This document shows positions 8,680 through 14,912 of a stretch of DNA of 20,671 nt, one piece after another. The translations under genes were made by a program, and so were the position numbers. Numbering within the stretch: the first letter of the stretch is position 1; every line of letters begins with the position of its first letter. The DNA lies in the NCBI GenBank assembly GCA_902801805.1, contig CADCJP010000019.1, positions 1-20,671 on the forward strand, given 5' to 3'. Source of the DNA: an uncultured Erysipelotrichaceae bacterium. Its GTDB lineage: Bacteria; Bacillota_I; Bacilli_A; RFN20; CAG-826. The notes under the pieces are model-generated. The model had not been told where the DNA came from, did not search any database, and worked only from the letters and a program-made list of their open reading frames with translations.

Positions 8680-10698
8680 ATGGATGAAGAAAATAACAGA
8701 CCTGAAAGTCGTGTTTCGAGAAGTTTTGTTTTCTCAATTCTTTTCGTAGGCGCGATACTTGCCTTAATTGCTTATCTCATTTTCTCCAATATGAATGGCG
8801 CTAAGACCATTGAGTATGAAACATTTGTCCAATATCTCTATACTGGCAAAGTTAATGATGTTCAATTAGTTCAAGCTCAAACCGTCATTAGAGTTAATGG
8901 TCATTACACATTAACCGACGCTAATGGTAAAAACCAAAAAACTACATTCGTGACTGAAATTCCAGAACAAATGTATGGCGTTGAAATGACTTGGTACATT
9001 GATACTGATAATGATGGCACAAAAGAAGCTATCACTAAATCAATCACTCAAATGATCAACGATGCCAAGAAAGAAAATGAAAAATTCTCTATCACAGTTA
9101 AGAACCCATATGAAGTTTCATTCTGGGATCAATGGGGTCCAACAATCATCATGGTTGGTGGTTCCGCACTCTTACTCTTGTTCTTATTCTCAAGAATGTC
9201 TTCCACAGTGAATTCTTCTAATAGACAAGCGATGGATTTCAATCGTTCTCGTGCTAGAAGAGTTAACACAAGCAAAGTCAAATTCGATGATGTTGCCGGT
9301 GCTGATGAAGAAAAGAACGAGATGAAAGAACTCGTTGATTACTTAAAAGAACCAAAGAAATTTACAAAATATGGCGCTAAATTACCAAAGGGTGTCCTCT
9401 TAGTGGGCCCTCCAGGATGTGGTAAAACATTATTAGCCAAAGCCGTTGCTGGTGAAGCTGGTGTTCCATTCTTCTCCATCTCTGGTTCCGACTTTGTTGA
9501 AATGTTCGTTGGTGTTGGTGCGGGACGTGTGAGAGATATGTTCAGAATCGCTAAAGAAAACGCTCCATGCTTAGTCTTTATCGATGAAATCGATGCCGTT
9601 GGTAGACAAAGAGGTGCTGGTTTAGGTGGTGGTAACGATGAACGTGAACAAACACTTAACCAATTACTCGTTGAAATGGATGGCTTTAATGATAACGCTG
9701 GTATCATTGTTATCGCTGCCACAAATAGAGACGACGTTCTCGACCCAGCTCTTTTAAGAGCAGGCCGTTTCGATAGAAAGATTACTGTTTCCTTACCTGA
9801 TCGAAAAGGTAGAGAAGCCATCTTCAAAGTCCACTCTCGTAACAAAGTGTTAGATGAAGAAGTTAACTTTGAAAATCTTTCAAAGAGAACCGTTGGTTTC
9901 TCAGGTGCTGATATTGAAAATATCATGAACGAAGCCGCAATCTTAGCGATTCGTGCTAATAGAGAAAAGATTACTATCGATGATATTGATGAAGCTATCG
10001 ACCGTCGTGTCGCTGGTCCAGCTAAATCATCACGTTCTTTAACTCCACACGAAAAAGAAATGATTGCCTATCACGAAAGTGGTCACGCCATTATCGGTTT
10101 AAGATACCCACATAGTGATAAAGTCCAAAAGATTACTATCATCCCACGTGGTAACACAGGTGGACACGTACGTAGCACACCTGAAGACGATCGCTTTACT
10201 AATAGTAAAAAAGAGCTCATTGCCCGTATTGTTGGCTTAATGGGTGGTCGTGCTAGTGAAGAAATCTTCTGCGATGATATTTCTAATGGTGCTTCTAGTG
10301 ATATTGAAGTGGCAACCGCTATCGCGCGTGCTATGGTTACTGAATGGGGTATGTCTGATTTAGGCCCAATTCAATATGAAAGAAATACCGGTAGTGTCTT
10401 CTTAGGAAGAGACTACACAAATACCCAAAAGAACTTCTCTGTTGATACCGCTACAAAGATTGATAATGAAATCAGAAAGATTATCGACTTTGCTCACGAA
10501 GAGGCTCTTCGTGTCATTAAGGAAAATAAGGATGATGTCGTCCTCTTAGCCAAGACCTTAATTGATCACGAACAAATCACTGGTGAAGAGATTGATTACT
10601 TAATGCAAAATCGTCATCTCAAGCGTGATGAAAAACCAGCGGCTGTTGAGTTCCCAGAACCTAATAAAGAGGAACCAAAAGCTGAAGAAAATAAATAA
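8680..10698 (+). CDS. ftsH: ATP-dependent zinc metalloprotease FtsH
   Basis: FtsH is the membrane-anchored AAA+ protease that degrades damaged membrane proteins and short-lived regulators. Its 672 residues show the standard order. A first membrane segment (about 15-36) is followed by an external domain and a second membrane segment (about 155-172). The AAA domain has Walker A GPPGCGKT (243-250), Walker B LVFIDEID, and the second region of homology ending in RAGRFDR. The M41 peptidase has the zinc site HESGH (465-469) and a downstream Asp ligand in SSDIEVAT. The C-terminus is acidic and lysine-rich. A consensus AAGGAGG precedes the ATG. ftsH after tilS is the Bacillus order without hpt. Confidence 0.97.
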   Translation: MDEENNRPESRVSRSFVFSILFVGAILALIAYLIFSNMNGAKTIEYETFVQYLYTGKVNDVQLVQAQTVIRVNGHYTLTDANGKNQKTTFVTEIPEQMYGVEMTWYIDTDNDGTKEAITKSITQMINDAKKENEKFSITVKNPYEVSFWDQWGPTIIMVGGSALLLLFLFSRMSSTVNSSNRQAMDFNRSRARRVNTSKVKFDDVAGADEEKNEMKELVDYLKEPKKFTKYGAKLPKGVLLVGPPGCGKTLLAKAVAGEAGVPFFSISGSDFVEMFVGVGAGRVRDMFRIAKENAPCLVFIDEIDAVGRQRGAGLGGGNDEREQTLNQLLVEMDGFNDNAGIIVIAATNRDDVLDPALLRAGRFDRKITVSLPDRKGREAIFKVHSRNKVLDEEVNFENLSKRTVGFSGADIENIMNEAAILAIRANREKITIDDIDEAIDRRVAGPAKSSRSLTPHEKEMIAYHESGHAIIGLRYPHSDKVQKITIIPRGNTGGHVRSTPEDDRFTNSKKELIARIVGLMGGRASEEIFCDDISNGASSDIEVATAIARAMVTEWGMSDLGPIQYERNTGSVFLGRDYTNTQKNFSVDTATKIDNEIRKIIDFAHEEALRVIKENKDDVVLLAKTLIDHEQITGEEIDYLMQNRHLKRDEKPAAVEFPEPNKEEPKAEENK

Positions 10699-10704
10699 CT
10701 AATT

Positions 10705-10727
10705 AGGAAGGTTCACGCCTTCCTTTT
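10705..10727 (+). terminator. Short hairpin after ftsH, possible weak terminator
   Basis: AGGAAGG (10705-10711) and CCTTCCT (10718-10724) form a perfect seven-pair stem with a six-base loop, followed by only three further T residues. It begins seven bases after the ftsH stop and ends 16 bases before the dus start. The short T tract suggests partial termination. Confidence 0.5.
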
Positions 10728-10740
10728 ACTATGTTTTGAT

Positions 10741-11718
10741 ATGTGGAAATTAGGTAAGTTTGTCATCGAAGGAAAAGTCGTTCTTGCCCCAATGGCGGGA
10801 ATTACAAGTGAAGGTTATAGAAAATACCTCAATACTTTTGGTGTGGATGTCTGCGTTTCTGAAATGGTTAGCGATATGGGACTTATCTATCAAAATAAAG
10901 AAACAGAGTCATATGTGAAGTACCAAAAAGATAAAACACTTACCGGTGTGCAATTATTTGGTGCGAAACCGGAGAATTTAGCAAAAGCGGCATCACGTGC
11001 ACTTGAACTCAACCCAGATATTGACTTCTTTGATGTGAATATGGGCTGCCCTGTTCCTAAGGTAACTAAGACTGGCGCGGGTTCCGCATTAATGCTTAAT
11101 CCTAAATTATGCGGTGAGATTATTAAAGCCATCAAAAGTGTGACCGATAAGCCAGTAACCGCAAAGATTAGATTAGGCTATAATGAGGTTAACTTTTTAG
11201 ACGTCATAAAAGCCTTAGAAGATGGTGGTGTAGACGCCATTGGAATCCACGCCAGAACAAGAAAAGAACTCTACATGGGTGAACCACATTTTGACCTCTT
11301 AAAAGACTTAAGAAGCAAGATGAAAGTTCCTCTAATGGTGTCAGGTAATATCTACACTTTGGATGACGCAATTAACGCTCTTGAGATTACAGGTGCTGAC
11401 GCTGTCATGGTGGCGCGTGGAGGTATGGGTAACCCTTATCTCGTTAAGCAAATAAAAACCTATTTTGAAACTGGTGAAAGATTACCTAATCCATCATTCT
11501 TAGAACAATGTGAATATTGCTTGGAATTAGCTAAATCAATGTGTGAAGAAAAAGGTGAATTAACCGCGATGAGAATCTATCGTGGTATTGCCCCTAAGTT
11601 CTTCTCTGGATTCGCTAATTCAAGAGTGCTAAGAACTGTTCTAGCGACATCATTAACTAACTATCAATCGCTAGTGAACATTCTTGATGAATTCAAGAAA
11701 GAAAATATGAAATTTTAA
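10741..11718 (+). CDS. dusB: tRNA-dihydrouridine synthase, DusB type
   Basis: This FMN-dependent enzyme reduces specific uridines in tRNA to dihydrouridine. It has 325 residues, close to the family norm. It opens with KLGKFVIEGKVVLAPMAGIT, the typical Dus N-terminus, and carries the active-site Cys (C103) in DVNMGCPVPKV, then KTGAGSALM and the FMN phosphate-binding region DAVMVARGGMGNP. In Bacillus the dusB homologue also lies directly before lysS. No Shine-Dalgarno sequence is present near the ATG; the only purine-rich SD-like bases are locked in the hairpin about 30 bases upstream. How translation starts here is unclear. The symbol is given by gene order and general similarity. Confidence 0.9.
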   Translation: MWKLGKFVIEGKVVLAPMAGITSEGYRKYLNTFGVDVCVSEMVSDMGLIYQNKETESYVKYQKDKTLTGVQLFGAKPENLAKAASRALELNPDIDFFDVNMGCPVPKVTKTGAGSALMLNPKLCGEIIKAIKSVTDKPVTAKIRLGYNEVNFLDVIKALEDGGVDAIGIHARTRKELYMGEPHFDLLKDLRSKMKVPLMVSGNIYTLDDAINALEITGADAVMVARGGMGNPYLVKQIKTYFETGERLPNPSFLEQCEYCLELAKSMCEEKGELTAMRIYRGIAPKFFSGFANSRVLRTVLATSLTNYQSLVNILDEFKKENMKF

Positions 11719-11720
11719 CG

Positions 11721-11740
11721 TTTGTCTTTGATTAGACAAA
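11721..11740. repeat. Inverted repeat around the lysS -35 box
   Basis: TTTGTCT and AGACAAA form a perfect seven-base inverted repeat around TTGATT. No T tract follows on either strand, so it is not an ordinary terminator. Because the loop is the putative -35 hexamer, it could be an operator; that is an inference. Confidence 0.45.
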
Positions 11741-11755
11741 GAACTCGAGTATAGT
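11728..11755 (+). promoter_or_regulatory. lysS promoter
   Basis: TTGATT (11728-11733) and TATAGT (11750-11755) are separated by 16 bases. The predicted start near 11762 leaves a 29-base leader with AAAGGA at 11774-11779 before ATG 11791. The leader is too short for a T-box riboswitch. The -35 box forms the loop of an inverted repeat (11721-11740). Confidence 0.55.
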
Positions 11756-11790
11756 ATTGGACGGAGATATTTGAAAGGAAAGTTGAAAAT

Positions 11791-13179
<1,389 letters not shown>

Positions 13180-13180
<1 letters not shown>

Positions 13181-13207
13181 GAGGCAGAAATTTCTGCTTC
13201 TTTTTTT
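13180..13207 (+). terminator. lysS rho-independent terminator
   Basis: Directly after the lysS stop, GCAGAAATTTCTGC is a perfect palindrome, extended outward by four more pairs (one G-T), and is followed by seven T residues. It is a strong terminator by pattern. Confidence 0.9.
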
Positions 13208-13233
13208 CAAATTTTTAGGAAAAAAATCAAAAA

Positions 13234-13266
13234 CCCCTCCTATTAATTAAGTAGAGGGGCTTTTTT
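13234..13266. terminator. Second, probably bidirectional terminator
   Basis: CCCCTC (13234-13239) pairs with GAGGGG (13254-13259). On the plus strand C plus six T residues follow. Read on the minus strand the same stem is followed by TTTTTGATTTTTTT. It can therefore stop transcripts arriving from lysS and from the region on its right. Confidence 0.75.
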
Positions 13267-13323
13267 AGTGACTTAGCCAAATGGTCTAACTTTATCGCTA
13301 GAATTGCTTCTCGTTCACCCAGA

Positions 13324-13361
13324 ATAAAATGTTGAAAGGAGACGTCCATGAGACATTTTAT
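13324..13361 (+). repeat. Hairpin presenting a ribosome binding site and ATG in its loop
   Basis: ATAAAATGT (13324-13332) and ACATTTTAT (13353-13361) are perfect nine-base inverted repeats. The 20-base loop contains GAAAGGAG (13334-13341) and the ATG at 13348. In RNA this would place the initiation region of the small frame inside a closed loop. Confidence 0.5.
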
Positions 13362-13461
13362 AGGGCACTTGTCCTTTGACTTACTATTAGGGTATGCAAG
13401 AATTAATTCTTGTCTTATTACTGGTACTATTAATTTTGGTGGCATTGAAGAAACCTTCTAA
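13348..13461 (+). CDS. Possible 37-residue small ORF with strong ribosome binding site
   Basis: ATG 13348 lies six bases after GAAAGGAG, one of the better ribosome binding sites in the window. The frame encodes 37 residues starting MRHFIGHLSF and ending GGIEETF, with a TAA stop. The peptide has no recognised family and is only moderately hydrophobic. A hydrophobic 24-codon frame lies in its +1 frame from 13394, so this frame could act as a translational lead for it, in the manner of mok for hok. The coding status rests on the ribosome binding site alone and may be chance. Confidence 0.25.
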   Translation: MRHFIGHLSFDLLLGYARINSCLITGTINFGGIEETF

Positions 13462-13468
13462 GAAGTAG
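13394..13468 (+). CDS. Possible 24-residue hydrophobic peptide, toxin-like
   Basis: The frame starts MQELILVLLL, continues with an unbroken Leu/Val/Ile/Ala run, and ends KKPSKK before TAG. That is one membrane-spanning helix with a basic tail, the general build of type I toxins and other small membrane peptides. There is no well-spaced ribosome binding site; AGGG directly abuts the start. A perfect palindrome (13397-13412) begins right after the ATG and would fold over the initiation site. It overlaps the 37-codon frame in the +1 frame. Hydrophobic frames of this size can occur by chance in AT-rich DNA. Confidence 0.25.
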   Translation: MQELILVLLLVLLILVALKKPSKK

Positions 13469-13483
13469 TTTCTTCATAAAAAA

Positions 13484-13506
13484 AGAAGGGCCTTGCAACC
13501 CCTTCT
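13484..13506 (-). terminator. Minus-strand hairpin flanked by T runs
   Basis: Read on the minus strand, AGAAGGG and CCCTTCT form a seven-pair stem with a nine-base loop, preceded and followed by seven T residues. It lies only about ten bases after the predicted start of the minus-strand promoter at 13549-13522, so it would act as an early terminator or attenuator and leave an RNA of about 38 bases. Confidence 0.55.
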
Positions 13507-13521
13507 AAAAAAACCATTATT

Positions 13522-13549
13522 ATTATACCAATTCCATAGTCGAAGTCAA
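13522..13549 (-). promoter_or_regulatory. Strong minus-strand promoter facing the small-ORF region
   Basis: On the minus strand, TTGACT (13549-13544) and TATAAT (13527-13522) are 16 bases apart, with TGG forming an extended -10. No conventional minus-strand gene lies downstream. The transcript would start near 13515 and run antisense to the small plus-strand frames, ending at 13484 or, with read-through, at the bidirectional terminator near 13234. Confidence 0.6.
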
Positions 13550-13550
13550 T

Positions 13551-13570
13551 GGGCATCTGCCCGCCTGGGC
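13551..13570. repeat. Two mutually exclusive GC-rich hairpins between divergent promoters
   Basis: GGGC-ATCT-GCCC (13551-13562) and GCCC-GCCT-GGGC (13559-13570) share the middle GCCC, so only one can form at a time. The patch is much richer in G and C than its surroundings and lies between the minus-strand promoter and the rpsF promoter. An operator is possible but not shown. Confidence 0.35.
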
Positions 13571-13589
13571 GACTAGTGTATGTACGCGC

Positions 13590-13618
13590 TTTACAAATTG
13601 CAAATTGACTAGTATAAT
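13590..13618 (+). promoter_or_regulatory. Promoter of the rpsF-ssb-rpsR operon
   Basis: TTTACA (13590-13595), 17 bases, and TATAAT (13613-13618) make a near-consensus sigma-A promoter. Transcription should begin near 13625, leaving a leader of about 73 bases with two hairpins. Confidence 0.75.
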
Positions 13619-13624
13619 TGACAC

Positions 13625-13697
13625 GCTAATAAGTTAGCAAAATTCTCTGCTACCAATGAATATATGGTAGCCATTAGACCAGAGGGAGGTAAATAAA
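13625..13697 (+). promoter_or_regulatory. rpsF leader with hairpins reaching the ribosome binding site
   Basis: GCTAA/TTAGC (13625-13638) forms a small first hairpin. GCTACCA/TGGTAGC (13649-13671) forms a seven-pair second hairpin. Outside it, CTCT can pair with AGAG at 13681-13684, at the edge of the AGGGAGG ribosome binding site (13683-13689), with CATTAGACC as a one-sided bulge. This would allow translational feedback, as known for S6:S18 leaders in other bacteria. The CCG trinucleotide I recall for that motif is not in the leader, so this is at most a variant. Confidence 0.35.
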
Positions 13698-13988
13698 ATG
13701 CGCAATTATGAAATTATGTACATTTTGAAGGCCGACTTAGATGAAGCCGCTCGTGAAGCTGAAATGGGTAACATCCAAAAACTTCTCGAAAAGAACGGCG
13801 CCAAGGTTTTAGATACCGACATTAAAATGGGCTTACGTGAATTAGCCTATGAAATCAAGGATCAAACCAAAGGTTTCTATGTTCTCCTCAAAGTGGAAGC
13901 TGATGAGGCTGCACTTTATCAATTCAATCGTAAAGTCAAAATCAATCCAGCCGTGTTACGTCACTTAGTTACAGTCGAACAAAAATAA
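13698..13988 (+). CDS. rpsF: 30S ribosomal protein S6
   Basis: S6 binds the central domain of 16S rRNA together with S18. The 96-residue protein starts MRNYEIMYILKADLDE, the S6 hallmark, and includes GLRELAYEIKDQTKGFYVLLK and the C-terminal RKVKINPAVLRHLV block. AGGGAGG lies eight bases before the ATG. It is the first gene of the conserved rpsF-ssb-rpsR operon, with ssb following after 12 bases. The usual acidic or lysine-rich tail is short, making it compact but complete. Confidence 0.97.
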   Translation: MRNYEIMYILKADLDEAAREAEMGNIQKLLEKNGAKVLDTDIKMGLRELAYEIKDQTKGFYVLLKVEADEAALYQFNRKVKINPAVLRHLVTVEQK

Positions 13989-14000
13989 GGAGGACTCAAC

Positions 14001-14426
14001 ATGGTTAACAGAGTAGTCTTAGCTGGACGTTTAGTTAAAGATCCAGAACTAAGAAAAACCAATTCCGATGTAAGCTTCGCAACATTCACTCTCGCAGTGG
14101 ATAACCGCGTTAAAGAAGCAGATGGTACAAGAGGCACACTCTTCATCGATTGCCGTGTCTTCAGAGACCAAGCTGAAAACTTAGTCAAGTTTACAAGAAA
14201 AGGTTCAATGATCGCAGTTGATGGCAGTCTTAATCAAAGAAACTTTGTGCGCCAAGATGGTAGCAAAGGTAAATCTTTCGAAATCGTGGTTGATAGCGTG
14301 ACATTCTTAGAACCTAAGAAAGATGGCGCTAACAACGAAACACCAAAATTCGATGATGTTCCTGCGCAATCCAGTGGCAGCAACTTAGATGCAATTGATT
14401 TGCCAGATGACGATCTTCCATTTTAA
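14001..14426 (+). CDS. ssb: Single-stranded DNA-binding protein
   Basis: SSB coats single-stranded DNA during replication, repair and recombination. At 141 residues it shows the OB fold from MVNRVVLAGRLVKDPELR through FIDCRVFRDQAENLVKF and KSFEIVVDSVTFLE, to about residue 108. A flexible, Asn/Ser-rich linker follows, and then the acidic tip DDDLPF, which docks partner proteins. AAGGAGG overlaps the rpsF stop and lies seven bases before the ATG. The place between S6 and S18 genes is the normal one for the main SSB of Firmicutes. Confidence 0.97.
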   Translation: MVNRVVLAGRLVKDPELRKTNSDVSFATFTLAVDNRVKEADGTRGTLFIDCRVFRDQAENLVKFTRKGSMIAVDGSLNQRNFVRQDGSKGKSFEIVVDSVTFLEPKKDGANNETPKFDDVPAQSSGSNLDAIDLPDDDLPF

Positions 14427-14444
14427 TTAAAGAAAGGGAAAATT

Positions 14445-14672
14445 ATGGCATTTAGAAAAGTTAGACCACATAAAAAAGTTTGTATCTTCTGCAAGAACAA
14501 ATCTAAATTCATTGATTACAAAGACGTCGAACTCTTAAAAACAATGATTACCCCAAACGGTAAGATTTCTACCAGAAGAGCTACAGGCACATGCGCTAAG
14601 CACCAAAGAGAATTAGCCAAAGCAATTAAGAACGCTCGTTTCATGGCTCTTCTCCCATACGTTGCTGACTAA
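14445..14672 (+). CDS. rpsR: 30S ribosomal protein S18, cysteine-containing form
   Basis: S18 pairs with S6 on the small subunit platform. The 75-residue protein has the conserved [19 protein letters not shown] and RARF-like [11 protein letters not shown] blocks. It carries C-x-x-C at residues 13-16 and C-x-x-H in [10 protein letters not shown], so it appears to be the zinc-binding form rather than the cysteine-poor form of Bacillus subtilis. Zinc binding is inferred from the ligand pattern. AAAGGG lies about seven bases upstream of the ATG. The operon ends with a strong terminator after it. Confidence 0.96.
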   Translation: MAFRKVRPHKKVCIFCKNKSKFIDYKDVELLKTMITPNGKISTRRATGTCAKHQRELAKAIKNARFMALLPYVAD

Positions 14673-14691
14673 TTAAAACGCAAACAGAAAT

Positions 14692-14717
14692 AAGTCGTCC
14701 AAAAGGGCGACTTTTTT
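14692..14717 (+). terminator. rpsF-ssb-rpsR terminator
   Basis: AAGTCGTCC (14692-14700) and GGGCGACTT (14705-14713) form a nine-pair stem with one G-T pair and an AAAA loop. Six T residues follow from 14712. It is a canonical rho-independent terminator. Confidence 0.92.
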
Positions 14718-14723
14718 GTTGCC

Positions 14724-14729
14724 TATAAT
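14724..14729 (+). promoter_or_regulatory. -10 box upstream of the glycoside hydrolase operon
   Basis: A perfect TATAAT in the context TGCCTATAAT, the same context as at ftsH, lies just after the rpsR terminator. There is no clear -35. If used, it gives a leader of about 177 bases before ATG 14913, containing a ten-codon frame and a hairpin. Confidence 0.4.
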
Positions 14730-14817
14730 AGTGGTTATTATTTCGAAGATTAAGTCTAATTAATTTTTACAATTTGGATTATTTGGCAAGGAACATTAGC
14801 AAAAAAATCATATCATA

Positions 14818-14850
14818 ATGCGTGCATACTGTATATTATTAAGAGGATAA
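14818..14850 (+). CDS. Possible ten-codon leader peptide
   Basis: ATG 14818 opens a frame encoding MRAYCILLRG before TAA. No good ribosome binding site precedes it. It lies immediately before a hairpin followed by T residues, the geometry of a leader-peptide attenuator. The frame is short enough to be chance. Confidence 0.15.
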   Translation: MRAYCILLRG

Positions 14851-14853
14851 AAG

Positions 14854-14877
14854 AAGAGCCAAATAATATGGCTTTTT
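14854..14877 (+). terminator. Hairpin with T run in the glycoside hydrolase leader
   Basis: AAGAGCCA (14854-14861) pairs with TGGCTTTT (14869-14876), with one G-T pair and a seven-base loop; the T tract is partly inside the stem. It lies 36 bases before the gene and could act as an attenuator or weak terminator. Confidence 0.45.
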
Positions 14878-14912
14878 CGAAAACAACATAGAAAAAAGAA
14901 AGGAATTTCACA

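Larger units (their letters stand above)
13267..13515. other. Gene-poor region with inverted repeats; candidate structured RNA or type I toxin-antitoxin-like locus
   Basis: No conserved protein gene is visible between the lysS terminators and the rpsF promoter. The region holds four inverted repeats: ATAAAATGT/ACATTTTAT (13324-13361), the perfect 16-base palindrome CAAGAATTAATTCTTG (13397-13412), GAAGAAAC/GTTTCTTC (13447-13475) and AGAAGGG/CCCTTCT (13484-13506). Two overlapping small plus-strand frames and a facing minus-strand promoter are described separately. A structured non-coding RNA on either strand would explain the repeats as well as a coding locus would. No SRP RNA, tmRNA, RNase P RNA or tRNA signature was recognised. 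Confidence 0.45.

Noticed and set aside
9339..9926. Minus-strand 195-codon frame opposite ftsH
   Set aside because: It is a shadow of the highly conserved ftsH AAA region, with serine- and proline-rich composition and no start signals.
11756..11790. T-box riboswitch for lysS
   Set aside because: The leader from the predicted start is only about 29 bases and has no T-box sequence or antiterminator.
13227..13445. Minus-strand 72-codon frame starting MPPKLIVPV, with AGAAGG eight bases upstream
   Set aside because: It has a reasonable ribosome binding site and sits downstream of the minus-strand promoter, but its last codons run through the terminator stem, it resembles no family, and the promoter is followed by a terminator before the frame begins.
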